A stretch of DNA of 64,000 nucleotides. Source: Mesorhizobium sp. Pch-S. Lineage in GTDB: Bacteria; Pseudomonadota; Alphaproteobacteria; Rhizobiales; Rhizobiaceae. Each line of letters opens with the position of its first letter. Position 1 is the first letter of the stretch. Made by a program: the position numbers and the translations under genes. This document shows positions 1 to 9,389 of the stretch, in pieces. The notes below the pieces were generated by a model. That model saw only the letters and a list, made by a program, of their open reading frames with translations, was not told the origin of the DNA and did not search any database. Location of the stretch: NCBI RefSeq assembly GCF_004136315.1, contig NZ_CP029562.1:2232001-2296000 (forward strand), read 5' to 3'.

Positions 1-84
1 GCGGACGGCCTGGCCGCCGGAACCCGCGTGGTAACAGCCGGCGTCCACAGCCTGACGCCCGGCCAGAAGATCAAGCTGCAGTAG
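1..84 (+). CDS. RND efflux periplasmic adaptor (C-terminal end, partial)
   Basis: Only the last 27 codons and the TAG stop are in the window. They read in frame as a short beta-rich tail (G-L-A-A-G-T-R-V-V-T-A-G, then L-T-P-G-Q-K-I), which is typical of the membrane-proximal end of HlyD/AcrA-type membrane fusion proteins. The stop overlaps the AGGAG ribosome site of the RND permease that starts at 95, so the two are probably one operon: adaptor in the periplasm, pump in the inner membrane. The family call rests on the tail and on the neighbour. Confidence 0.7.
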   Translation, partial: ADGLAAGTRVVTAGVHSLTPGQKIKLQ

Positions 85-94
85 GAGCGGACAC

Positions 95-3000
95 GTGAAG
101 CGTTTCAACCTGTCCGACTGGGCGCTCGAGCACCGCTCGCTGGTCTGGTACTTCATGCTGGTCTTCGTGGTGGCCGGCGTCTTCGCCTACATCAATCTCG
201 GCCGCGAGGAAGATCCCTCCTTCACCATCAAGACGATGCTGATCCAGGCCAACTGGCCGGGAGCTTCGGTGGACGAGCAGGCCAAGCAGGTCACCGACCG
301 CATCGAGAAGAAACTCGAGGAACTCGACAAGCTCGACTTCACCCGTTCGGTCACCACTGCCGGGCGCACCATCGTCTTCGTCAACCTCAAGGACAACACC
401 AAGGCGCGCGACGTGGTGCCGACCTGGCTGCAGGTCCGCAACATGATCGAGGACATCAAGCCACAATTCCCGCAAGGCGTGCTCGGGCCTTTCTACAACG
501 ATCGTTTCGGCGACGTGTTCGGCAACATCTATGCCTTCACCTCCGACGGGCTGTCGCCACGCCAGCTGCGCGACTATGTCGAAAACGTGCGTGCGGAAGT
601 GCTCACGGTGCCGAACGCCGGCAAGGTGGAGCTGATCGGCGCACGCGACGAAGTCATCTATCTCGAATTCTCGACCCGCCAGATCGCAGCACTCGGGCTC
701 AACCAGCAGCAGATCATCGCCTCGCTGCAGGCGCAGAATGCCATTGCACCTTCCGGTGTCATCCAGTCCGGACCGGAACAGGTCAGCGTGCGCGTCACCG
801 GCCAGTTCAGCTCCGAAGAGAGCCTGCGCGCCATCAATCTCAGGGTGAACAACCGCTTCTTCCGCCTGAGCGACGTCGCCACCATCACGCGCGGCTACAC
901 CGACCCGCCGGCCTCGCTGTTCCGCTTCAACGGCGAGGACGCGATCGGGCTCGCCGTCGGCATGAAGCCGAACGCCAACCTGCTGGATTTCGGCAAGGCG
1001 CTCGAACACAAGATGGAAGAGGTGAAAGGCGAGCTGCCTATCGGCGTCGGCGTGCATCTGGTCGCTGACCAGCCGCTGATCGTCGAGGAGGCGGTTTCGG
1101 GCTTCACGCGCGCGCTTTTCGAGGCCGTCGCCATCGTGCTTGCCGTCTCTTTCGTCAGCCTGGGCGTGCGCGCCGGCTTCGTGGTGTCGCTGTCGATCCC
1201 GCTGGTGCTGGCCATCACCTTCCTGGTCATGACCTATCTCGACATCTCGCTGCAGCGCGTTTCGCTGGGTGCGCTGATCATCGCGCTCGGCCTTCTGGTC
1301 GACGATGCGATGATCGCCGTCGAGATGATGGTCGCCCGGCTGGAGGCCGGCGATCCGCTCAACAAGGCGGCGACCTATGTCTACACATCCACCGCGTTCC
1401 CGATGCTCACCGGCACGCTGGTGACGGTGGCCGGCTTCATTCCGATCGGCCTCAATTCGAGCGCCGCCGGCGAATACACCTTCACACTGTTCGTGGTCAT
1501 CGCGGTCTCGCTTCTGATCTCATGGATCGTCGCGGTGCTGTTCGCACCGCTGCTGGGCGTCACATTCCTGCCCGCGACGATGAAGAAGCATCATGACCAG
1601 CCGGGTCGTTTCACCGCGCTTTTCCGACGTATCCTCGTTCTGTCGGTGCGCCGCCGCTGGCTGACCATCATTGCCACGGTCCTGCTGTTCCTTGCCTCGC
1701 TCGCCGGCCTGACCCTGGTACAGCAGCAATTCTTCCCGGCATCCGACCGGCCGGAGCTGATCGTCGACTGGAATCTGCCGCAGAACAGCTCGATCGCCGA
1801 GACGCGCGCGCAGATGGAGCGTTTCGAAAAGATGGCGCTGGTCGGCAACAAGGATGTCGACCACTGGAGTTCCTATGTCGGCCAGAGCGCGGTGCGTTTC
1901 GTGCTCGCCTATGACGTGCAGCCCTCCAACCCGTATTACGGGCAGACCGTCATCGTCACCAAGGGTGTCGAGGAACGCAACCGCGTGCATGCGGCGATCG
2001 ACAAGATGTTGCGGGAAGACTTCGTCGGCACCGACACCTTCGTGAAGACGCTGGAGCTCGGACCACCGGTCGGCCGGCCGGTGCAGTACCGAGTCAGCGG
2101 CCCGGACGTTCAGGTGGTGCGCAGCCTGGCGCAGGATCTGGCGGGGCGCATCTCGGCCAATCCCAAGCTTGCCGCGCCCAATTTCGACTGGAACGAGCCT
2201 GAGCGCGTGCTGAAGGTGGACGTGCTGCAGGACAAGGCGCGCCAGCTCGGCATCACCTCGCAGGACATCGCCTCGGCGCTGAACAGCGTGGTCGGTGGCG
2301 TCACCATCACCCAGGTGCGTGACTCGACCTATCTGGTCAACGTCGTGGTGCGCTCGCGCGAGGCCGAGCGCAGCTCGCTGGAAACGCTTAAGAACATGCA
2401 ATTGCCCACCGGAAGCGGTGAATCCATTCCGCTCGCGGCAGTGGCCAATTTCGACTACACGCTGGAGCAGCCGACAATCTGGCGGCGCAGCCGCATCCCG
2501 ACGCTGACGGTGCGGGCCGGGCTGGTCGGCGGCGCATTGCCGGATACGGTCGTCAACGAACTGAAGCCGACGGTCAATGCCTTCATCGCCGAGCTGCCGG
2601 CCGGTTACAACGTCGTCACCGGCGGTTCGGTCGAGGAAAGCGCCAAGAGCCAGGGGCCGATCGCCGCGGTGGTGCCGCTGATGCTGTTCGTCATGGCAAC
2701 CATCCTGATGATCCAGCTGCAGAGTTTCCAGCGCCTTTTCCTGGTGGTCGCGGTGGCGCCGCTCGGCCTGATCGGCGTGGTCGTGGCGCTGGTGTCTTCC
2801 AACTCGCCGATGGGCTTCGTCGCCTTGCTCGGTGTGCTGGCGCTGATCGGCATCCTGATCCGCAACTCGGTGATCCTGATCGTGCAGATCGAGGACCTGG
2901 TCAGGGAAGGCAAGGACCGCTGGCTGGCGGTGATCGAGGCGAGCGAGCATCGCATGCGGCCGATTGCGCTCACCGCTGCCGCTGCCTCGCTTGCGCTGAT

Positions 3001-3160
3001 CCCGATCGCGCGCGAAGTGTTCTGGGGGCCGATGGCCTATGCGATGATGGGCGGTATCATCGCCGGCACAGCGATCACACTGCTGTTTTTGCCGGCGCTC
3101 TATGTCGCCTGGTTCCGGCTGAAGGAACCGAAGCAGGCCGAGCCGACCGCTGCCGGATGA
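95..3160 (+). CDS. RND efflux transporter permease subunit (AcrB/AcrF family)
   Basis: Proton-driven inner-membrane efflux pump of 1021 aa, normal for the family. One N-terminal membrane helix (about residues 13-31) is followed by a large periplasmic loop, a helix cluster around 330-490, a second periplasmic loop and a C-terminal helix cluster (about 858-1010). The TM4 motif G-L-L-V-D-D-A carries the two proton-relay aspartates (residues 403-404), equivalent to AcrB D407/D408. In TM10 an Arg-Asn pair stands where AcrB has Lys-Asn. The start is GTG, with AGGAG at 83-87 overlapping the adaptor stop. Substrates cannot be told from sequence; no outer-membrane channel gene is visible. Confidence 0.93.
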   Translation: MKRFNLSDWALEHRSLVWYFMLVFVVAGVFAYINLGREEDPSFTIKTMLIQANWPGASVDEQAKQVTDRIEKKLEELDKLDFTRSVTTAGRTIVFVNLKDNTKARDVVPTWLQVRNMIEDIKPQFPQGVLGPFYNDRFGDVFGNIYAFTSDGLSPRQLRDYVENVRAEVLTVPNAGKVELIGARDEVIYLEFSTRQIAALGLNQQQIIASLQAQNAIAPSGVIQSGPEQVSVRVTGQFSSEESLRAINLRVNNRFFRLSDVATITRGYTDPPASLFRFNGEDAIGLAVGMKPNANLLDFGKALEHKMEEVKGELPIGVGVHLVADQPLIVEEAVSGFTRALFEAVAIVLAVSFVSLGVRAGFVVSLSIPLVLAITFLVMTYLDISLQRVSLGALIIALGLLVDDAMIAVEMMVARLEAGDPLNKAATYVYTSTAFPMLTGTLVTVAGFIPIGLNSSAAGEYTFTLFVVIAVSLLISWIVAVLFAPLLGVTFLPATMKKHHDQPGRFTALFRRILVLSVRRRWLTIIATVLLFLASLAGLTLVQQQFFPASDRPELIVDWNLPQNSSIAETRAQMERFEKMALVGNKDVDHWSSYVGQSAVRFVLAYDVQPSNPYYGQTVIVTKGVEERNRVHAAIDKMLREDFVGTDTFVKTLELGPPVGRPVQYRVSGPDVQVVRSLAQDLAGRISANPKLAAPNFDWNEPERVLKVDVLQDKARQLGITSQDIASALNSVVGGVTITQVRDSTYLVNVVVRSREAERSSLETLKNMQLPTGSGESIPLAAVANFDYTLEQPTIWRRSRIPTLTVRAGLVGGALPDTVVNELKPTVNAFIAELPAGYNVVTGGSVEESAKSQGPIAAVVPLMLFVMATILMIQLQSFQRLFLVVAVAPLGLIGVVVALVSSNSPMGFVALLGVLALIGILIRNSVILIVQIEDLVREGKDRWLAVIEASEHRMRPIALTAAAASLALIPIAREVFWGPMAYAMMGGIIAGTAITLLFLPALYVAWFRLKEPKQAEPTAAG

Positions 3161-3616
3161 TCAGGCGAGCTTGCCGAGCAGGCGCAGGAATTGCGTGGCC
3201 TCTTTGGCCGTCAGCGGCGCCAGCGTCTCCTCGGTGATGGCCCTGGCCAGGGGGATGAGTTCTTCGACGGCATCGTGTCCTGCCGCCGTCAGCGACACCA
3301 GCAGCAACCGCCTGTCGGTGTCGTGTTTCTTGAGATCGACAAAGCCGCGCGACTTCAGGCGGTCGATGACCCCCTTCACCGTGGCGGCATCCATGGCGAT
3401 CATCTGGCCAAGCTGGTTCTGGGAGGCCTCACCCACTTCATGAAGTCTTGCCAGCGCGGCGAATTGCGGCGGCGTCAGGTCCGCGATGCGGCTGGCGAAA
3501 ATCGCGACATGGCGCTGGTGTGCCTTGCGCAGCACGAACCCGATCTGTTCCTGCAGGCGATAGCCGTCGTCGGGCTCAGTGCCGACCAGTGCCAGAGATG
3601 TCTTGGCCGTCGTCAT
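3161..3616 (-). CDS. MarR family transcriptional regulator
   Basis: A 151-aa winged-helix regulator. The central segment (P-P-Q-F-A-A-L-A-R-L-H through D-R-L-K-S-R-G-F-V) is the MarR DNA-binding domain, followed by the wing D-T-D-R-R. The ATG overlaps the stop of the upstream amino acid synthesis family gene (ATGA), so it is translationally coupled as the last gene of the 10243-3161 operon. Its stop lies directly against the stop of the convergent RND permease. The inverted repeat overlapping the operon promoter at 10347-10362 is a plausible operator, which would make this an autoregulator sensing the pathway substrate; that is inference. A longer open frame upstream is ignored because it lies inside the neighbouring gene. 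Confidence 0.9.
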   Translation of the reverse strand: MTTAKTSLALVGTEPDDGYRLQEQIGFVLRKAHQRHVAIFASRIADLTPPQFAALARLHEVGEASQNQLGQMIAMDAATVKGVIDRLKSRGFVDLKKHDTDRRLLLVSLTAAGHDAVEELIPLARAITEETLAPLTAKEATQFLRLLGKLA

Positions 3617-4197
3617 CGCTGGCCGTCCCAGGCCTTGATGTCCCTCACCTCGAGCCCGCCCATACGGTTGTGGATGCGCGGACCGCAGGTCATCACCAGG
3701 CAGAAAAGGATCTCGTCGGACCGCGGGCCATCGGCGATGCCGACCTCCATGGCATCGAAATGCGAGCGCACATAGGACGCATTGATATGGCCGATCGGCA
3801 CGTCGAGACGTGCGCCGAAACCGCCGACCTTCTTTGCCGACGGCACGATTGCCTTGGCTTCGCCAAGCCGTTCGCGCATCGCGTAGCCGCCCGGCACATG
3901 CCACAGCGCACCATGCTCGAGTTCGCCGGCACTGCCTACGATGGCGCCCTTGCCGTAGCCGTCGATGACATGGGCATCGCCGCCGAGCGCCGCGATCAGC
4001 CGGTCGGTCAGGATCAGGCCAAGCGGCTTCAGGTCTTCCATCGCGCTCTGCAGGTCTTCGACATAACGTCCGGCGAAAGGGTTCCTGACCAGTGCCATCG
4101 CCGCAGCGCGGCGGCGCGGCACATTCACCGCAGGCCCGCCATCATGGACGATTTCCTCGGTCAGCACCGCGATCTTGCGAATGGGGAATTCAGGCAT
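3613..4197 (-). CDS. Amino acid synthesis family protein (PF06684-like)
   Basis: A 194-aa soluble protein matching the uncharacterised 'amino acid synthesis' family (AA_synth); the biochemical role of that family is not established. No signal peptide or membrane segment is visible. Notable stretches are G-G-D-A-H-V-I-D-G-Y-G-K-G-A-I-V-G in the middle and G-H-I-N-A-S-Y-V-R-S-H near the C-terminus, both histidine- and glycine-rich and possibly active-site loops. It overlaps the UPF0280 gene upstream by 8 bp and the MarR gene downstream by 4 bp. Co-occurrence with UPF0280 and the 6-hydroxynicotinate reductase-like gene suggests a step in one catabolic pathway. Confidence 0.8.
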   Translation of the reverse strand: MPEFPIRKIAVLTEEIVHDGGPAVNVPRRRAAAMALVRNPFAGRYVEDLQSAMEDLKPLGLILTDRLIAALGGDAHVIDGYGKGAIVGSAGELEHGALWHVPGGYAMRERLGEAKAIVPSAKKVGGFGARLDVPIGHINASYVRSHFDAMEVGIADGPRSDEILFCLVMTCGPRIHNRMGGLEVRDIKAWDGQR

Positions 4198-5083
4198 GGA
4201 CGAGATCCTTGGTTTTGTCGGATGGGCGCAGGCGGTCGCTGCGAGGATCGGGAAAACTCCCGGCGAAAGCGGTGGCCCCGTTGAGGAACAGGGCAGCCGC
4301 CGTGATCAGTCCGCGCTGCCGATACTCCTCAGCGAGGATCAGGCCGGCCTGTAGCGCTTGCGCGGTTTCTTCAGGCGATACCATTGCAACCGCGACCGTC
4401 ACAAGCCGCGTACCGAGATCGCTGTCGGGGGCAAGTTCGAAAGCCGGCTGCCGTTTGATGGCAGAATGGCCGGGCAGGTCGACGGCGTTGGCGATCAATG
4501 TGGCGGCAGCGTCGGCAGCCGCCCCACAGCGGGCCAGCACGGTGACCGCATCGGCAATGCCGAGCGAAAACGATCGGCCACGCCAGCCGCTGGTGGCAAC
4601 ACCGCGCACGCCGTCTTCGGCGCGCAAGAGAATCCGATCCGCGAAGCCATATCCGGTTCCGGCAATCGCCAGTTTCATCGACTGGCCGGATGCCAGATGC
4701 AGTGCGCTGTCGCCGCCATTGTTGACATAGGCGCGATCAAGCTTCCGCCCCCGAACCATCGCGGCCAACACTTCGTCGGCGACCGAGCCAGCGACGGCCG
4801 CCATCGGTGTGATGAAGCGCTCCGCCAGGGGCGAGACCGCGGCTTCCATCCTTCGCGCTGTCCGCCCGACAAAGGAGCGCCGGGCCAGAGCGGCGGGCTG
4901 GCGCAGGGCCGGCAGCTCCTCGACCAGCTCCGGCAGGATGGTCTGGAACCGTGCCACCGCCTGTTCGTAGGCCGCGCGCTGTTCAGAAGCCTCGCCGAAT
5001 GCCTCGACGACCAGGTCGATCGGCCCGTGGTTCAGGTGCAGCCTTCTGCGATCGGTCAGCCAGTGCGCCTGCGGCCCGTTCAC
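4190..5083 (-). CDS. UPF0280 family protein (ApbE-like fold)
   Basis: A 297-aa protein of the uncharacterised UPF0280 family, which is distantly related to ApbE FAD:protein FMN transferases. The most typical segment is F-I-T-P-M-A-A-V-A-G-S-V-A-D-E-V-L (about residues 90-106), followed by Y-V-N-N-G-G-D-S-A-L and a glycine-rich T-S-G-W-R-G-R-S-F-S-L-G motif. It overlaps the 6-hydroxynicotinate reductase-like gene by 4 bp (ATGA) and the next gene by 8 bp. A role in flavinylating or maturing a redox partner in this operon would fit the fold but is speculation. Confidence 0.85.
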   Translation of the reverse strand: MNGPQAHWLTDRRRLHLNHGPIDLVVEAFGEASEQRAAYEQAVARFQTILPELVEELPALRQPAALARRSFVGRTARRMEAAVSPLAERFITPMAAVAGSVADEVLAAMVRGRKLDRAYVNNGGDSALHLASGQSMKLAIAGTGYGFADRILLRAEDGVRGVATSGWRGRSFSLGIADAVTVLARCGAAADAAATLIANAVDLPGHSAIKRQPAFELAPDSDLGTRLVTVAVAMVSPEETAQALQAGLILAEEYRQRGLITAAALFLNGATAFAGSFPDPRSDRLRPSDKTKDLVHA

Positions 5084-6612
5084 AGATTGCCTCCGCGCCT
5101 GAGTTGCGTCAGGGGTGGCCAGGGATTTGTTTCGGATGCTCCCGTGTTGCTGCGGGGATTGAGGTATTCACCGCCGCGCGCGAAAATATCGGCAAGGCTG
5201 CGGATTTCGGCTTCATAGCCGCCCAGCCTAAGATAGTCGTCGCGGCGCAGGGTGAATTCGATGGGCGCCACCAGTGCCGGCGTCGGCACATAACCGAAAG
5301 CGCCCTCCGGCACGCGGCTGACATCGACCATCAAGGTGATGCCGCCGCCCGGCCAGACATAGACCGGCGCACCGCCGACGGTGACGTAAGTCTCCAGCCG
5401 CTGCACGGAACGCGTGAGGTTGACCGGGTTCTCCGTCACGCCGGCCCTGAGACTGCCGCCGGCACCGCCGATGAACAGCACCGTGCACAGCGCCGGCTCG
5501 CAATTTTCCTCGATGAGCGACACCGATTTGCGCAGCCGTTCGGGGAACGGCTTTTCGACTGGCTTCAGCGTTTCATCCAGCTCGTAATAGGCAAACTGTT
5601 CGCCGGTGGTGGAAACCATCAGCAGCGACAGGCCGGGGCGGGCGCCCTTGCCGGTATTCCAGGGACCGAGGATCGACAGCGGATCATCGATCGCGGTGCC
5701 GCCCCAGCCGAGACCCGGCTCCGAGACCTTGAAGTAGCGACCGGGTGTGGAACGACGGCCAATGATGCGAATGCCGGTGTCCGGCCAGCCGAGCACCTTG
5801 CCGGCCTGGTGTTCGGAAACCACGCCGGTGATGTGGTCGTCCACCACGACGACCTCATCGACCAGCCCGCGCCATTGCGCGGCGAACATGCCAATGGTGG
5901 CCGAACCGCAGCCGACGCGCATCCGGTGTTCGAGCTTGCCGTCGATCACTGGCGCCTTGCCCGCCTGCACGATGACGGTGGCGCCACCGTCGATGGCAAG
6001 CTCGACCGGCTGCTGGTTGCACAGCGCCAGCAAGGCGTCGCAGGTGGCTCGGCCTTCCGCCTTGGAACCGCCGGTGAGGTGATGGACGCCGCCCAGCGAC
6101 AACATCTGCGAGCCATATTCGCCGGTTGTGACATGGCCGACGGCCTCGCCGCCGGCGCGCACGGTCGCCGTCTCGTCGCCAATATGGCGATCGGTGTCGA
6201 TCTTCACCTTGACGCCGCAATAGGAGAAGATGCCCTCGGTCACCACGGTGACGAGATCCACCCCTTCCACCTCCTGGCTGACGATGAAGGGCGCCGGCTT
6301 GTAGTCCGGATAGGTGGTGCCGGCGCCGATCGCGGTCACGAAACGCCGGCCGGTGTTGATGAGTTCGCCGGACCATGCCTCACCCTCGGCGACAAAAGGA
6401 ACCACGGCCTGGCCGGTCTCGGCGGCATGGTCGAGGATGGTCAGCGGATCGAGGCGCACGACGCGCCCGGCCCGGTTGCCATAGCGGTCGCAGGCACCGG
6501 TACGGCCTTCGGCGATGTAGCACATGACCGGACAGGCATCGCAGCGGATCTTCTCGGCAAGCTGTTTTTCGCCGGGATCATGCGTATCGAAACGTTCGGC
6601 GAGTTCGCTCAT
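5080..6612 (-). CDS. 6-hydroxynicotinate reductase-like iron-sulfur protein
   Basis: A 510-aa protein resembling proteins annotated as 6-hydroxynicotinate reductase, the ferredoxin-dependent enzyme that reduces the pyridone ring in Eubacterium nicotinate fermentation. Near the N-terminus Cys24, Cys27, Cys31 and Cys41 form a C-x2-C-x3-C-x9-C cluster suited to a [4Fe-4S] centre. The rest is a long glycine-rich domain without membrane segments. It is preceded (4-bp overlap) by the fused molybdenum hydroxylase that would supply a hydroxylated ring and followed (4-bp overlap) by UPF0280. The substrate is unproven; other N-heterocycles are possible. Confidence 0.75.
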   Translation of the reverse strand: MSELAERFDTHDPGEKQLAEKIRCDACPVMCYIAEGRTGACDRYGNRAGRVVRLDPLTILDHAAETGQAVVPFVAEGEAWSGELINTGRRFVTAIGAGTTYPDYKPAPFIVSQEVEGVDLVTVVTEGIFSYCGVKVKIDTDRHIGDETATVRAGGEAVGHVTTGEYGSQMLSLGGVHHLTGGSKAEGRATCDALLALCNQQPVELAIDGGATVIVQAGKAPVIDGKLEHRMRVGCGSATIGMFAAQWRGLVDEVVVVDDHITGVVSEHQAGKVLGWPDTGIRIIGRRSTPGRYFKVSEPGLGWGGTAIDDPLSILGPWNTGKGARPGLSLLMVSTTGEQFAYYELDETLKPVEKPFPERLRKSVSLIEENCEPALCTVLFIGGAGGSLRAGVTENPVNLTRSVQRLETYVTVGGAPVYVWPGGGITLMVDVSRVPEGAFGYVPTPALVAPIEFTLRRDDYLRLGGYEAEIRSLADIFARGGEYLNPRSNTGASETNPWPPLTQLRRGGNL

Positions 6613-9389
6613 CGGCCCGCCTCCCTGATTGCCGACAGGATGCGTGACGGCGTCGCCGGCACTTTCGCCATCATCACGCCGGTGGCATGACGGATGGCGT
6701 TGAGGATCGCCGGCGCCGTCGGGATCAGCGAATGTTCGCCGAGCCCCTTGGCGCCGAAAGGCCCCTCAGGATCCGGCACCTCGACCAGGATCGTCTCGAT
6801 CGGAGGCACGTCGCCGATGGTCGGGATGAGATAGTCGTGGAGGTTCTCGGTGCGACCGGGAATGTACTCTTCCATCAGCGCCATGCCGATGCCCTGGGCG
6901 ATGCCGCCTTCGATCTGCCCCTCGGCCAGCAGCGGGTTGATCGCCTTGCCGACATCGTGCGCGGCCGTGATCTTGATCAGCCGCACCGTGCCGAGGCGCA
7001 TGTCGACTTCGAGCTCGGCGAGCTGCGCGCCATAACCATAGACGGCATAAGGCTTGCCCTGTCCCTTGGCATCGAGTGCGGAAGTCGGCGGATCATAGGT
7101 CTCTTCGGCACGGAAGACGAAGCCGTCACCATCGGATGCGAGTGCGGCGAGATCGATGCGGCGCGTGGCATCGCCCTCGCGGATAAGGAGCAGGCCTTTT
7201 TCGAAGGAGAGCATGGCTGCGCCGGAGACGTTGGCGTAACGCAGGACGTGCTCGCGCAAGGCACGTCCTGCCTTTTCGGCAGCCTTGCCCGTCACGAAGG
7301 TCTGGCGCGACGCCGACGTCTTGCCAGCGTCGGGAGAGATTGCGGTGTCCGCACCTCTCAGCCTGAGGTTTTCCAACGGGATGCCGAGCGCGTCAGCGCA
7401 GATCTGGGCAATGACGGTGTTGGAGCCCTGGCCGATATCGACCGCGCCCTGATGGAGAACGACTTCGCCCGTCGGTGTTATGCCCAGCTTGATCGTCGAG
7501 GGATTGGGCAGCGAAGTGTTGCCGCAGCCATACCAGCAGGACGCAATGCCGACCCCGCGCCGCAGCGCGTGCCTTGCCGCTTCCTCGCCGGCGTTGAAGC
7601 CGTCCGCCTCAGCCAGAGCGCGGGCCCAGTGTGTCTTGAGGGCTTCGAGACAGGCGCCGATGCCGACGCCGGCTTCGAGCTTCTGGCCGGTCACCGTTTC
7701 CGAGCCGTTTCGCAGGCAATTGTTCAGCCGGAATTCCAGGCGGTCGATGCCGAGCCTGTCGGCCAGCTGATCGTACAGCGCCTCCTGCATGATCGTTGCC
7801 TGCGGCACGCCAAAACCACGGAAGGCGCCGGAGACCGGACCGTTGGTATGGATGGCGCGGCCTTCGGCGCGGTAGTGCGGCGTCGCATAAGGACCCGAGG
7901 CATGCACCGGCACGCGGTTGGCCACCGTCGGTCCCCAGCTGGCGTAGGCACCGGTGTTGAAGTCGCCTTCGAACCGCATGGCGCTGACCCTGCCGTCAGC
8001 CGCCACGCCGATCGTGGCCCGCAGGGCAGCGGGATGGCGCTTGGTCGTCGCCATCATCGATTCCGGACGGGAGAAGGCAAGGGCGGCCGGGCGGCCGGTC
8101 TTCATGGCGACCAGACCGATCAACGGCTGCACGGAAATGTCGAGCTTGGCGCCGAACCCGCCGCCGGTTGCCGTCGGCACGATGCGCACCTTGTCCGGGC
8201 TGAGCCCAAGAACACGCGCGGTATCGTCACGGTCCATGTAGGGCGCCTGCGTGCAGGCAACGACGACCAGTGTATCGTCATCCATCCAGGCGTAGCCTGC
8301 TTCCGGCTCGATATAGGCATGTTCGACATAAGACGTCTCGATCATTGCCGATGCCGTCGCGAAGGCTGCCGCCAGAACCTTGTCGGGCTCGCCGCGTTCC
8401 ACGAAGCCTTTCGTCAAAAGATTGCCGGCACGATCCGAATGGATGGCGAGGGCACCTCGGGCCTGGGCTTCGTCTGCCGAGAGCAGATGCTGCGCTTGCG
8501 TCCACGCAACCGGGAAATCCGTGAGATCGAGATCGGCCGCAACCACCCGCTCGGCAGCAACCAGAGCCACCGCTTCTCCACGGAAACGGACGATACCTTC
8601 CGCCAGCGCCGGCTGGTCGGCGAAGGCCGGAATGACGCCGAACAGGTTCCGGCCCGGGATGTCGGCCGCCGTGAACACACCGGCGACGCCGAGATGCGCT
8701 GCCTGCCAGGCCGCGAGATCCCCGAACGCAAACCGTGCGTGATGGTACGGCGAGCGCACGACCAGAACAGCCAGCGCATCTCCAGGGAAAGAGTCGGCAC
8801 CAAACCTTTCAGCCCCTGTGACCTTCGGCACGCCATCCAATCGCACGGGCGAGGAGCCGACCGCCTTGCCGGCGACAGGCAGGCGCAGGTCGAGAGCCGG
8901 ACCGCTGTCCTGCCCGACCGGATCGCTGCCGGCGACATCCAGCACGGCGGCGATGATCTTGCGATAGCCGGTGCAGCGGCAGAGAATCCCGCCCAGTGCG
9001 TCGCGCACCTCGGCCTCATCGGGGTGCGGGTTCTTCGCCAGCAGCGCCGTGGCGGTCACCAGCAGGCCCGGCGTGCAGATGCCGCACTGCGCGGCGCCGT
9101 GTTTGAGAAACGACGCCTGCAGCGCGGACAACTGGCCGTTGGCCAGTCCTTCGACAGTTGTGACCCTGGCTCCATCGACGGACGCGACCGGTGTCAGGCA
9201 GGCGCAGACCGGTTCACCGTCGACAAGCACGGTGCAGGCCCCGCAGTCACCGGCATCGCAGCCAACCTTGGTTCCGGTGAGCCGCAACTCGTCGCGCAGG
9301 ACCGACGACAGCCGGCTGACAGGAGAGACGGATACGGACACGCGCTCGGCGTTGACCTGGAGGGTTACATCCCCGTGCTGCATGCTCAT
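6609..9389 (-). CDS. Fused 2Fe-2S / molybdopterin-binding hydroxylase subunit (xanthine dehydrogenase family)
   Basis: A 926-aa fusion of two chains that are separate in most relatives. Residues 1-155 are the small subunit: a plant-type ferredoxin cluster (Cys44, 49, 52, 64) and a second 2Fe-2S domain (G-I-C-T-P-G and C-R-C-T-G-Y). From about residue 175 comes the molybdenum-cofactor subunit with G-G-G-F-G-A-K, Q-G-S-N-T and, near the C-terminus, G-A-K-G-L-G-E, whose Glu is the usual catalytic base. Such enzymes hydroxylate N-heterocycles or aldehydes with water. It pairs with the FAD subunit directly upstream (4-bp overlap). The operon context points to a pyridine-type substrate, but this is not shown by the sequence. 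Confidence 0.9.
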   Translation of the reverse strand: MSMQHGDVTLQVNAERVSVSVSPVSRLSSVLRDELRLTGTKVGCDAGDCGACTVLVDGEPVCACLTPVASVDGARVTTVEGLANGQLSALQASFLKHGAAQCGICTPGLLVTATALLAKNPHPDEAEVRDALGGILCRCTGYRKIIAAVLDVAGSDPVGQDSGPALDLRLPVAGKAVGSSPVRLDGVPKVTGAERFGADSFPGDALAVLVVRSPYHHARFAFGDLAAWQAAHLGVAGVFTAADIPGRNLFGVIPAFADQPALAEGIVRFRGEAVALVAAERVVAADLDLTDFPVAWTQAQHLLSADEAQARGALAIHSDRAGNLLTKGFVERGEPDKVLAAAFATASAMIETSYVEHAYIEPEAGYAWMDDDTLVVVACTQAPYMDRDDTARVLGLSPDKVRIVPTATGGGFGAKLDISVQPLIGLVAMKTGRPAALAFSRPESMMATTKRHPAALRATIGVAADGRVSAMRFEGDFNTGAYASWGPTVANRVPVHASGPYATPHYRAEGRAIHTNGPVSGAFRGFGVPQATIMQEALYDQLADRLGIDRLEFRLNNCLRNGSETVTGQKLEAGVGIGACLEALKTHWARALAEADGFNAGEEAARHALRRGVGIASCWYGCGNTSLPNPSTIKLGITPTGEVVLHQGAVDIGQGSNTVIAQICADALGIPLENLRLRGADTAISPDAGKTSASRQTFVTGKAAEKAGRALREHVLRYANVSGAAMLSFEKGLLLIREGDATRRIDLAALASDGDGFVFRAEETYDPPTSALDAKGQGKPYAVYGYGAQLAELEVDMRLGTVRLIKITAAHDVGKAINPLLAEGQIEGGIAQGIGMALMEEYIPGRTENLHDYLIPTIGDVPPIETILVEVPDPEGPFGAKGLGEHSLIPTAPAILNAIRHATGVMMAKVPATPSRILSAIREAGR

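Noticed and set aside
1520..2950. A 476-codon minus-strand open frame within the RND permease
   Set aside because: It is antisense to the permease; composition is typical of GC-driven shadow frames.
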